From contig VCMS01000044.1 in NCBI GenBank assembly GCA_022539475.1, positions 1-64,000 on the forward strand: a stretch of 64,000 bases of DNA, read 5' to 3'. Source of the stretch: Gracilaria domingensis (taxonomy: Eukaryota; Rhodophyta; Florideophyceae; Gracilariales; Gracilariaceae). This document shows positions 11,434 to 20,125 of the stretch, in pieces (positions within the stretch are counted from its first letter, which is position 1; every line of letters starts with the position of its first letter). The position numbers and the translations under genes were made by a program. The notes under the pieces were generated by a model. It saw nothing but the letters and a program-made list of their open reading frames with translations, did not search any database and had not been told where the DNA came from.

Positions 11434-14400
11434 ATGGACAATTACCCATTGGTTACAGGGGAGGAGAGCCTCATGGACGGCACCGAACCGATATGCTTTC
11501 TCAAGCATAGTAACTATAAGGTAAACGTCACCCTCGGGTTTACTTCTAACCACTTGGTACCATGCGTCACTGTCCTGGACACCGGGGCAGGACCTAATCT
11601 GGTGAATGCCAAACTATTAACTAACAGACAACTTAATAAGCTTCAGCCATGTACATTAACTAACCCAATGGTTGACGCCAACAACAGACCACTAACCGTC
11701 ATGGGAGCGCTTACCATAATGGTATTGATTGACACCATGAGGGTCCGAGTTCGCTTCATAGTCGTTAACCAACTGGCAACAGACTGTATCCTTGGAACAA
11801 CTTTTATAGACCAGCATGTCAGGGCAATTTTTCCACGTTCTAAGACAGTTCTGTTCCATAATGGCCCCCGGATCGCCATTATTGGTAACCACAAGGGTGC
11901 CTCTACGAAAGAGAACCGCACTCAACACCAACCGGTCCCGGAAAACACACTCTCCAACAAGGTGCGATTGGCAAAGGCGGTAACAATACCGCCTATGAAC
12001 CACTTGGTAGTGAAGGTCACATGCCAACAACCTGGCCTGTTATCCATTCAGAACCATTCACGGTTGGCCGAACGACACATGACCTTAATGGCGAATGGTA
12101 TAGTCGACAACATACCGACAAAACCGTTTCAGGTCTACCTGAGTAACTTCAGCAACCGCCCGGTCAAGTTGCCAAAACACACCGTAATTGGTCTTGCCTT
12201 ACCGGCTCCCCGTACGATCTTAACAATTATACCACAATTGTCCCACGAGGTCGTGGATGCTAAGGAAGGGGGGGGCAGTGTCAATTCGTTGAATTCGTCG
12301 CGAACAGACCATATGGTGCAGCGACTAGCTGAGCGAGAAGACCAGAAACTGGAGCTCGACCCAGTGACCAATTGGAAGACGGAGGTGAATATAGGACTTG
12401 AAGGGGAAGAGCTCAGAGCTCGGATCCTTGGACTCCTGGAGCCATTCAGTACCATGTGGTCGGGTAAGCTGGGAGCCATTAAGGCCACCCAGCACAGGAT
12501 TGGCCTCAAACCGGACTCCCGTCCCATCCACCAACAGCCATACCGCACGGGACATAAGGCCCGTGAGGTAGAGCTGGAGGAGGTAGAGCGGATGCTCCGC
12601 GAGGGGGTTATAGAACCGGCAAACTCGGAATGGGCTAGCCCTGTAGTGCTAGTCCAAAAACGAGGAGAGACCCGTATGAGGTTCTGTATTGACTACAGAA
12701 AACTTAATGCCGTAACGGTAAGGGACTCGTACCCCATCCCGAGGATGGATGAATGCATCGACTCCCTAGGAGATGCGAACATCTTTACCACACTGGACGC
12801 CAACTGCGGGTATTGGCAGATCGAAATACCAGAGGGTGACCGTGATAAGACTGCGTTTACATGCCACGCAGGCCTGTATCGCTTCTTACGCATGCCGTTT
12901 GGTTTAAGAAACGCCTCCGCTACCTTCCAAAGGGCGTTAGACATTATACTGTCTAAAGTGAAGTGGACAACCGCATTGGTATACATAGATGACGTAGTCA
13001 TCTACTCGAGGTCCATAGAGGAGCACTTCTCGCACGTCCAAGTGGTACTGCAGTTGCTACAAGAGGCAGGCGTGACCCTCAAACTACGAAAGTGTATGTT
13101 CTTCAACCAAGAGGTAGAGTACCTAGGGCATACAATAAGCCCCGGGAAACTCGAAGTGACCAAACGGAATATCCGAGCGGTACAGGAAGCGAAGCTCCCT
13201 ACGTCGCAGACGGACATACGATCCTTTATAGGTCTATGCAACGTGTACCGGCGGTTCATCAAGGGTTTTGCAAAGATAGCCGCACCCCTGAACCGGAGGT
13301 TGCAGAAGGGGCAGCCCACACACTTTGACCACCTGGAAGAGGACGAGGTAGAGGCGTTCTATACATTGAAAGCAGCGCTTCTCTCCCCACCGGTACTGGC
13401 ATTGCCCAAAACGGGACTCCCGTATACACTGGACACGGATGCGTCGGACGCCCAAATAGGTTGCTGCCTAATGCAGGAACAGGAGGACGGCAAGCTCGCA
13501 CCAATTGGGTATTGGAGTAGAGCTCTTAACCAAGCAGAGCAGAACTACACCGTAACGGAGAAGGAATGCCTAGCGGTTGTTTGGAGCATGCTCATGCTAC
13601 GTCCTTACCTATATGGTGTGCGCTTCACGCTCCGAACGGATCACGACTCCTTGAGGTGGATATTAGGCTTGGCGGACGCATCGGGTCGTCTGGCCCGATG
13701 GCGTCTGAGACTCTCGGAGTTTGAGTACGATGTGCAGTACCGCCCCGGGGTCAAGCACCGAGTGGCGGATGCATTGTCCCGGTTGAATACCGAAGGATTG
13801 GACACTGACCCAGTGGACGACGACATCCCATGCTTTACTATAGAACCAGCTAACCACGAGGTCAATGAAGTTCTGAAGGGATACTGGCATGATGACAGTA
13901 CGTACCAAGTGGTAGTGGAGACCCTCCTTCCTGTGGAGGAAGGGGAACACGCTCCAATCACCCGTGAGGAATTCTTACGCGAACAGTCGACCGATAGGTT
14001 GTGCAAAACGCTCGCTGACGTACTTGGAAGGAAGGATTCTCATTTCGACGTCGACCACAATGGGTACCTCATCAGACGCTCACCTTTAGACGGAGCTCTC
14101 CAGAAGGTCGTACCTGAGTCATTAAGACAAAGGGTGTTATATCTGTCACACAATCCACGGCTTTCGGGGCACCCTGGAGCCACGCGGTTGTACTATACCC
14201 TTCGGAGGCAATTCTACTGGCCGCATATAGCTAACGATGTATATACCTATGTGGCGCAATGCAATTCGTGCATTAAGACCCGAGGTGGTGTGGCGAAGCA
14301 CAGGAAGTACCTAAAGCTATTCCCGGCGGCGGGGCCCCTGGAATTCGTAGCAATCGACATACTGGGGCCCCTGCCCAAGACCTCAGAGGGTTATCGCTTT

Positions 14401-15678
14401 GTAGTAGTCATAACCGACAGGTTCACAAAGCTCACCAGAGCCATACCTCTGAAGAACCAAACGGCAACGACACTAGCGACAGCCTTCCTGGAGAATTGGG
14501 TCTGCCCGTACGGTGCTCCCATGTACCTACTGACCGATAACGGTTCGAACCTAGCTTCTAAGTTCTTCGAGGCGGTTTGTACAATGCTAGGGGTCAAGCA
14601 CTACTTTACCACGGCCTATCATCCGCAAACAAACGGCCAAGTGGAACGCTTCAATAAGACCCTAGTGGCACGCCTACGGCACTATGTCGAAGAGCACCAA
14701 ACCACATGGTCGGAGTATGTCCAACCATTGACATATGCGTACAACCTCCAGGTCCACAGGGTCACTCAAACAACCCCATTCGACCTGGTACTTTCGCGAA
14801 CACCACATGGTATTATCGTCCAGCCCGGACCTGACCGCTCGGAAGCGGCCGGGACACTCACACCGGCGAAGGTCAAGAGAAACATACTCCAGAAGTTACG
14901 CGCCGCTTTGGCTGCTGCCAAAGTTAAGATGACAGCAGCCCAAGAACGGTATAAAGCGGACTATGACCGAACGGTGAGCAAAGTGACCAAAGTGGTAGCA
15001 GGAGACATGGTCTTCCTTGACGTGCCACCAAAAGGTAAGCGACCAACCCCAGCGGAGATGGAAGAGGACATCCGCCTTGAGGAGGATATCAATTCTAAAC
15101 TACTACCCAAGTCCACGGGACCATACAAGGTGATTCGCTCCGATGAGCATACCGCTACGGTCATAATGGAAGGTTTGGAGAACACGGTCTCCATCGACAG
15201 GATTGTCAAGGCCGCACAACCGACGACAGCGAATACACAACCAATAGGTGAGCCAACGCAGCAAGAAGCGGAGAGGGAGCAAACGTCTCCCATACCCTCT
15301 CCTATGATGAGTCAGCCGAGCGGTCAACCTTCCACCAGAGCCGTAACGGCTGACCCCACGACCCAAGCGACACAGGAGATCGAGCCTCGGCAAGACCAAC
15401 GGGTCACACCACCCACGGGGAGCCACGCACCCCATAACCAAATGGAAGAGTCACACCCTCAAGTAGACACTCAGGAGTGCGCTATTGACACCATTGTAGG
15501 TCACGAACACACCACAAAGGGTATGCGCTACCGGGTAAGATGGTATGGATGGTCGCCCGAGCACGACTCTATGGAACCATCTGGTCATATCCCTAACAAC
15601 TTCATCATCCGATACTGGCGCAAACAAGGGCGAACGCCCCCACCAACTGGTATTGCTTCGCGTGGTACGCGTCTCTAA
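11434..15678 (+). CDS. Pol polyprotein of element 2 (PR-RT-RH-INT-chromodomain)
   Basis: A 1414-residue polyprotein of a Ty3/gypsy chromovirus. In order it has an aspartic protease (DTGAG near residue 50), reverse transcriptase with the YIDD catalytic box near residue 515, RNase H, integrase with an HHCC zinc-binding region and a DDE core followed by NGQVERFN, and a C-terminal chromodomain (VRWYGW near residue 1370). Chromodomains at this place can guide integration to particular chromatin. There is no Gag in this frame, so Gag would have to be a separate frame upstream, outside the window, or the antisense gene. It looks whole. Treated as a virus-like element, so no further detail is given. 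Confidence 0.9.
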   Translation: MDNYPLVTGEESLMDGTEPICFLKHSNYKVNVTLGFTSNHLVPCVTVLDTGAGPNLVNAKLLTNRQLNKLQPCTLTNPMVDANNRPLTVMGALTIMVLIDTMRVRVRFIVVNQLATDCILGTTFIDQHVRAIFPRSKTVLFHNGPRIAIIGNHKGASTKENRTQHQPVPENTLSNKVRLAKAVTIPPMNHLVVKVTCQQPGLLSIQNHSRLAERHMTLMANGIVDNIPTKPFQVYLSNFSNRPVKLPKHTVIGLALPAPRTILTIIPQLSHEVVDAKEGGGSVNSLNSSRTDHMVQRLAEREDQKLELDPVTNWKTEVNIGLEGEELRARILGLLEPFSTMWSGKLGAIKATQHRIGLKPDSRPIHQQPYRTGHKAREVELEEVERMLREGVIEPANSEWASPVVLVQKRGETRMRFCIDYRKLNAVTVRDSYPIPRMDECIDSLGDANIFTTLDANCGYWQIEIPEGDRDKTAFTCHAGLYRFLRMPFGLRNASATFQRALDIILSKVKWTTALVYIDDVVIYSRSIEEHFSHVQVVLQLLQEAGVTLKLRKCMFFNQEVEYLGHTISPGKLEVTKRNIRAVQEAKLPTSQTDIRSFIGLCNVYRRFIKGFAKIAAPLNRRLQKGQPTHFDHLEEDEVEAFYTLKAALLSPPVLALPKTGLPYTLDTDASDAQIGCCLMQEQEDGKLAPIGYWSRALNQAEQNYTVTEKECLAVVWSMLMLRPYLYGVRFTLRTDHDSLRWILGLADASGRLARWRLRLSEFEYDVQYRPGVKHRVADALSRLNTEGLDTDPVDDDIPCFTIEPANHEVNEVLKGYWHDDSTYQVVVETLLPVEEGEHAPITREEFLREQSTDRLCKTLADVLGRKDSHFDVDHNGYLIRRSPLDGALQKVVPESLRQRVLYLSHNPRLSGHPGATRLYYTLRRQFYWPHIANDVYTYVAQCNSCIKTRGGVAKHRKYLKLFPAAGPLEFVAIDILGPLPKTSEGYRFVVVITDRFTKLTRAIPLKNQTATTLATAFLENWVCPYGAPMYLLTDNGSNLASKFFEAVCTMLGVKHYFTTAYHPQTNGQVERFNKTLVARLRHYVEEHQTTWSEYVQPLTYAYNLQVHRVTQTTPFDLVLSRTPHGIIVQPGPDRSEAAGTLTPAKVKRNILQKLRAALAAAKVKMTAAQERYKADYDRTVSKVTKVVAGDMVFLDVPPKGKRPTPAEMEEDIRLEEDINSKLLPKSTGPYKVIRSDEHTATVIMEGLENTVSIDRIVKAAQPTTANTQPIGEPTQQEAEREQTSPIPSPMMSQPSGQPSTRAVTADPTTQATQEIEPRQDQRVTPPTGSHAPHNQMEESHPQVDTQECAIDTIVGHEHTTKGMRYRVRWYGWSPEHDSMEPSGHIPNNFIIRYWRKQGRTPPPTGIASRGTRL
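12262..12275 (+). other. Internal polypurine tract of element 2
   Basis: AAGGAAGGGGGGGG lies inside pol, between protease and reverse transcriptase. The same sequence, one G longer and again preceded by CT, lies at the pol stop codon (15677). Element 1 has a pair with its own variant sequence. Confidence 0.5.
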
Positions 15679-15691
15679 GGAAGGGGGGGGG
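15677..15691 (+). other. Polypurine tract at the pol stop of element 2
   Basis: The run AAGGAAGGGGGGGGG overlaps the stop codon of pol. It is almost 4 kb from the 3' LTR, so it is not the LTR-proximal primer tract unless the antisense gene was inserted between tract and LTR. Confidence 0.5.
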
Positions 15692-15785
15692 TTATCGAAG
15701 CCGTTGAACGCCCCGCTACACGAAAAGCTAACTAACTAACCTAACAGGAAAACAAAAGAAGATCAGAGATCACAATGCAAGACAC

Positions 15786-15791
15786 TTTATT
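15786..15791 (-). terminator. Polyadenylation signal AATAAA of the antisense gene
   Basis: On the minus strand AATAAA lies about 40 bases after the stop codon of the antisense gene, a normal distance. It suggests that this gene makes its own mRNA and ends before it meets pol. Confidence 0.6.
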
Positions 15792-15829
15792 AGTCGAGAA
15801 GAATCCACGAGAGGGAACCACGAGGTGAC

Positions 15830-18607
15830 TTAGGAGGCCTTGGAGGACCCACGGCCACGTCCGCGCCCACGACTGGTTCCACGACCGCGACCACGTCCAC
15901 GGGAGGTCCCGCGAGATGAAGCGGAACCTCCACGACCAGAGGACACCGACATAGGTCCGGCGGAGCTTCCGCCCCCGCCGCTAGCCGCGCTCGATGGCGC
16001 ACCACTACTTGGTAAGGGAGCAGAAGTACCAGCAGGTCCCGCAGGGGTACCGCTGCTGACTACCGGCATGGTATTCGCAGGACCAGTGGGTGGATGGAAG
16101 GAAGGCGGTAAGCTAGACGGAGGGATGCCACCAGAGGTCGGAGGAGCAAGACCACTAGACGGCCCTGCACCGGGGGTCAGACCAGTAGGCGGCCTAGGAG
16201 CACCGGACGTCGGCGGAAGCGGAGCCGAACGGAAACCAGTTGAGAAACCACTTGGTGCTCCTGTCCCAGTACTTGCTGGAGGAAGAGGAACGTTGTGAGG
16301 ACCAAGCGGAGTATGGAAAGGTGCCGCAGGATCACCACCAGGAGGTCCACCAGGGAGTTGATACGTACCAAGGCCACCAAAGCCTACCATTGGGGTCGCA
16401 GCTTGCTGTGACGCAGGAGCGTACGGGTTGAAACTTTCCACAGGGGGTCGATGTAACGGCGCGTGGCCTTCCACAAGGTTGCTCAACTGACCAACATAGG
16501 CTGTCACCTCACGGTAGAGATTGCGCTGGAAGTAGTCGCGGAACTGTCGCAGCTCAGAAGTGCGCCGCTCGTGGTGAGCAACCACGGGGAGCAAGTTGGT
16601 AAGAGTATCCACAGCGGTGAGGATGTCATTGGGACCAGGACGGTTGAAGTGCACCATCGAGGCGTGGTTGAGACGAGCCAGAGCGCTCCGTATCGCGCCA
16701 CTATCACCACCAGGGGGCACCGGATTCAACGGAAGCGACTGGAAAACAACCCGAAGAGGCCCCTGGGCAGCCCGTCCGGGAGGGTGAGCAGCCGCCTGAG
16801 GGTTCGCCGGACCACTTGGAACAGGCGCAGCCACGCTGGTCGGAGGAGTAGCCTGTACAGGTGCCGACGGAGGCAATGCGGGGGACTCATAGTTCTCGGC
16901 AGCCACCATCACGGTATCGTCATTACCAAATGGGTCTTCGCCAGCCATGTGCTGCTGTTGGAGAGGCACGATGCTATGAACCTCCGGGTCGTAGACATCC
17001 CAACCCTGTTCAGGCCCCCAATTGTGGTTACTTACCGCAGTGAGGTAGCCATCCAACTGCTGCGCAGTATATTTGGTGCCCTCCACGATGTTGGAGAGCC
17101 CCATGGCACGAATGTCGCCGACCACATCGTTGGGAATATTGAAGATACGACCAACTGGTTGAGTTCCGCTGATCCCGACAGACTTGTCAGGGCAGCGCGT
17201 GTCCCAAGTCACACCTTCCACGGAAGCCTGAAGGGCGAGGATAGCCACCATGACGGCCCACTCGCTGCGCGCGACCGACCAAACGGCATATGCGTTGTTC
17301 CTCTCGAGGGAGATGCTACTACCAAAGTACGCAAGGACTGGCGGGGTCGGCACTTCCAGCCACTGACATACTTCATAGTGGTCCCACCAAGAGGGTCGAT
17401 TGACATACCATGTCCGGCGGTTGTGGTCGCTCTGCGACCAATACTCAACGTTGTGGAACAGGAACATGGTCCGCGTACGGTTGTTACGGTGACGAACACG
17501 GCTCTCAGCCATCGCATCGGTCGCCCACCTCCCACGGTCAGTCCAATAATTGGTATCTAAAGGGCGCTCAAACGCGACGTACTCCAGATCGACCTCGATG
17601 TGCGTAGCAGGTTCGTCCAAGCGGTGAAGGATATCTACCAAACGGCGGAAGTAGTGGACCTCCCCATCGCAGCGGATGAAGGGGAGATCCGACGGTACGG
17701 CCACGGGGATGTAGTATAGAAACTTCGTGTGTCGCTGCCGCACATGGAAACACTGTTGTCGACCGAACCGGCTCTGCTTCTCGCCCTTGCGTGGTGGAGG
17801 AGGTGCCATAGGCACCGCCTCCAACCGGCGACAATCCCAACGGGCAATTGCGGTATACTGCGTGAGACCCATGTGGCGGAACCGCAAGGGACAGAGTGAG
17901 GAACTGATGTGGAAAGGCCAGTTCCCCAGAGCGACCAATTCGGCGGAGATATCGGCAAAGCGTGCACCATAGTGGGCATGCGGCTGCCCGTGCGTCCTAT
18001 TAAGGTCATGAGGATTCAGCTGTTGAGCGTCGACCGTACCGGCCACCGCAAGAGGGTTAACGTTGCTCGGGCCCGCGGCGGCTGCGTAGGGATCATACCC
18101 ACCGCGACCGTAAGGGTCTTGACGAGAACGCGTACTCGACCGCGTGTTAGGCTTGAAGATGCCACCTCCGCGGCCGCGCGCCACCCCAGGGGTCTTGCCA
18201 GACATCCTCGACCGGGAGGCAACAGTTTCGCGAACCGAACGGTTGACCTCCGCCGAGGGGGAGACTTCAGAAGCCGAATATCTCTTTATAGGGTCGAAGT
18301 GCGGCTCCTCCAATACCAAGTGGTTGGCCTCCACGGGAGCCTCGGCGCCCGATGGAAAGGACACAGGTGTACCAGTCTGGGACGGCAGACAGGGCTGCGA
18401 AGAGTCAACCACGTGGTAATTCGATTGAAACGGCGCCGTCTCACCCCCGGGGTCCACCACAACGGGAAGGGCGCGCGTGATGCCCTCCTCGGCACCGTCT
18501 TCACGGCGTTCGAACGTCATCGACCACCCCGTTGGGGAAGCGGGTTGATCACCCATGAGGTATAAAAGGCGCGAGTTGGAGCGAGAGCGTGCCACGGAGG
18601 ATACCAA
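15830..18607 (-). CDS. Large antisense protein of element 2, function unknown
   Basis: A 925-residue protein encoded opposite to pol, between pol and the 3' LTR. I do not recognise a family. Visible parts: a disordered basic N-terminus with an RG patch (about 1-200); a folded-looking middle rich in Trp, Tyr and Arg (about 210-560); a Pro/Ala-rich spacer; a helical stretch (about 640-720); a long Pro/Gly/Ser-rich tail; and a C-terminus of repeated RG dipeptides. RG-rich tails bind nucleic acids, and spumavirus Gag uses GR-rich boxes instead of zinc knuckles, so a Gag-like or RNA-binding role is possible but unproven. The ATG at 18607 is the first in a long open frame; a second ATG follows 17 codons later. 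Extra antisense genes between pol and the 3' LTR are known in some plant Ty3/gypsy elements. Confidence 0.75.
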   Translation of the reverse strand: MVSSVARSRSNSRLLYLMGDQPASPTGWSMTFERREDGAEEGITRALPVVVDPGGETAPFQSNYHVVDSSQPCLPSQTGTPVSFPSGAEAPVEANHLVLEEPHFDPIKRYSASEVSPSAEVNRSVRETVASRSRMSGKTPGVARGRGGGIFKPNTRSSTRSRQDPYGRGGYDPYAAAAGPSNVNPLAVAGTVDAQQLNPHDLNRTHGQPHAHYGARFADISAELVALGNWPFHISSSLCPLRFRHMGLTQYTAIARWDCRRLEAVPMAPPPPRKGEKQSRFGRQQCFHVRQRHTKFLYYIPVAVPSDLPFIRCDGEVHYFRRLVDILHRLDEPATHIEVDLEYVAFERPLDTNYWTDRGRWATDAMAESRVRHRNNRTRTMFLFHNVEYWSQSDHNRRTWYVNRPSWWDHYEVCQWLEVPTPPVLAYFGSSISLERNNAYAVWSVARSEWAVMVAILALQASVEGVTWDTRCPDKSVGISGTQPVGRIFNIPNDVVGDIRAMGLSNIVEGTKYTAQQLDGYLTAVSNHNWGPEQGWDVYDPEVHSIVPLQQQHMAGEDPFGNDDTVMVAAENYESPALPPSAPVQATPPTSVAAPVPSGPANPQAAAHPPGRAAQGPLRVVFQSLPLNPVPPGGDSGAIRSALARLNHASMVHFNRPGPNDILTAVDTLTNLLPVVAHHERRTSELRQFRDYFQRNLYREVTAYVGQLSNLVEGHAPLHRPPVESFNPYAPASQQAATPMVGFGGLGTYQLPGGPPGGDPAAPFHTPLGPHNVPLPPASTGTGAPSGFSTGFRSAPLPPTSGAPRPPTGLTPGAGPSSGLAPPTSGGIPPSSLPPSFHPPTGPANTMPVVSSGTPAGPAGTSAPLPSSGAPSSAASGGGGSSAGPMSVSSGRGGSASSRGTSRGRGRGRGTSRGRGRGRGSSKAS

Positions 18608-19542
18608 CCGAGAGGGGGAACACCACCAATTGGATGACTAGATGAAACCTGAGGGGTCACAGAGAACGGGCACGCCGCTCGAGCGAGCTGACACACCGTG
18701 AAAATGACCAGGGTTGTGCGCCGGCTGGACGGGTTCCGTGAACCAGGGAGGTTACAACCACCCCAGAGGGAACCTAAGGGACGGAAGGAGACCGCGAGGA
18801 ACCAGGTGGAGGGGCGCTGAACGCCACGCAGTCGGGTAAACCCCTCGGCTGGACCTGAATCAAGCCTGAACACCCCGATGAGGCAGACCACTAGGTAGAA
18901 GCGGCGTCAGCACCGGTACGGTCACGAAGTCTGAAGAGCCACGGGCAGGAGTCTCCTCACCCTCGACGCGGCCGCCCAAGGCAACGACACCCCAGTGGCG
19001 CCCTCACTCAAGCGGAGAGACAGTACGTGTCGGAACCAACGAGGTATCACCTCAGTACGGCACAAGACCAAGTGGCCAACAGAGAATAGGAGCGACACCA
19101 CGAGGGGGTGGTGTGCCGATCGGTTGACAACTGCGAACCCCACCGAAGGGAGGCTCGAAACCAACTGGTAAGCCGGGACTAACCCGCCCAGGGGGAGGAC
19201 GGACAGGGGAAGATGGAGTGACGGACTCCTCCGGGAGGGACCAAAGAAGCGAAGACAACCACGTGGTACCAGGCGCGCGACAAGATCAACCTGAATGGTC
19301 GCGGTTCGCGGTTTCGCGTTCCAATACCACGAGGGACGTAAGGTACGATCGCACCTACCACAGGGGGTACGGCGGCGTGGGTAATGGCGCTGCAGTGCAT
19401 GTGGCGAGCCGCGCCGTGCACCGCGCCATCTTCGCGTCATCGCGAGACGCGCCGTGCGCCAGGCGATGCGCGCCGACGACCGTTTGGTGAAAAGGCGGCA
19501 AACGCCGTGGGACCTTCGCAGCCACGGGGCGTGCCTGTCGGT
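18608..19542 (-). other. Leader of the antisense gene
   Basis: This 0.9-kb GC-rich stretch separates the antisense gene from the 3' LTR. It has no convincing gene. It carries exact ACCANNTGGT palindromes at 19160-19169 and 19258-19267 and several near matches, so it could hold upstream control sites for the antisense gene. Confidence 0.4.
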
Positions 19543-19552
19543 AGGAGGGGGG
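19543..19552 (+). other. LTR-proximal polypurine tract of element 2
   Basis: AGGAGGGGGG is followed by TC and then TGTAG, the inferred LTR start. Element 1 has the same arrangement before its own TGTAG. Confidence 0.55.
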
Positions 19553-19554
19553 TC

Positions 19555-20125
19555 TGTAGTATAGCTCGGCCAGATCAACGGGGGCTCTACAAGACCAAGT
19601 GGTGACGTCACGGGCTCCCGGGCACGTGTGTCTACTGTACCACGTGGACGCGCAAGCGCAGGCTTGGACAGGACTAATTAGTCTATTCTCGATAATTTAG
19701 AATTAATAATTACTAGGTAGTGTAGATATGTGGCCGGGGTGGTGCACCACAAATGCACCTCCCGGTGGCCCACGTGGCACTAGGCCCGTGAGAGCCGGAG
19801 GGGCGCTCGGGTGTACTAAACCCCCGAGCCGCCAACCTCTCACACCAAATGGTAAAGTCAAGCACCAACTAGGCTGATTTGACACCAGTTCGGTTCTACA
19901 GTCACCAATTGGTAAGTCTAGTAGTCCTCTAATAGTTTTGCTGACCTCGAGGGTTATACGTGCCTGCCGCACACCAGTGCAGGCGTATTCACCACTTGGT
20001 CACCGTGCACTATAGGCAACGGTGGGTGCTGCCGACCTATTAGGTGTCACGCGTTTCACTCCTCCGCCGGGTCGAGCCCACGCGGGGCTCCCCACTAGCA
20101 GCTCGCACCGATCGGTTATACCACA
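19555..20125 (+). repeat. 3' LTR of element 2
   Basis: The inferred LTR of about 571 bp begins TGTAG after a purine tract and ends CCACA. Base composition turns AT-rich directly afterwards, which fits an element edge. An AT-rich patch about 125 bases in (19675-19720) could be the promoter or polyadenylation region. Four ACCANNTGGT sites lie inside, at 19594, 19844, 19904 and 19991. The partner 5' LTR is not in the window, so the limits rest on the purine tract, the TGT...ACA ends and composition. Confidence 0.6.

Larger units (their letters stand above)
11214..20125 (+). mobile_element. Element 2: Ty3/gypsy chromodomain retrotransposon with an antisense gene
   Basis: The part in the window comprises a short upstream segment, an unbroken pol frame, a large gene on the minus strand, a leader, a purine tract and a 3' LTR that ends where AT-rich host DNA starts. 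Its LTR is unlike that of element 1, so the LTR at 10458-11213 is not its 5' LTR; the left part of element 2 is missing from view. Its pol looks whole, with no breaks seen. At least 18 exact ACCANNTGGT palindromes are spread over it, against about 0.14 expected by chance. Probably younger than element 1 by coding state, although the nesting suggests the opposite order. Confidence 0.85.
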
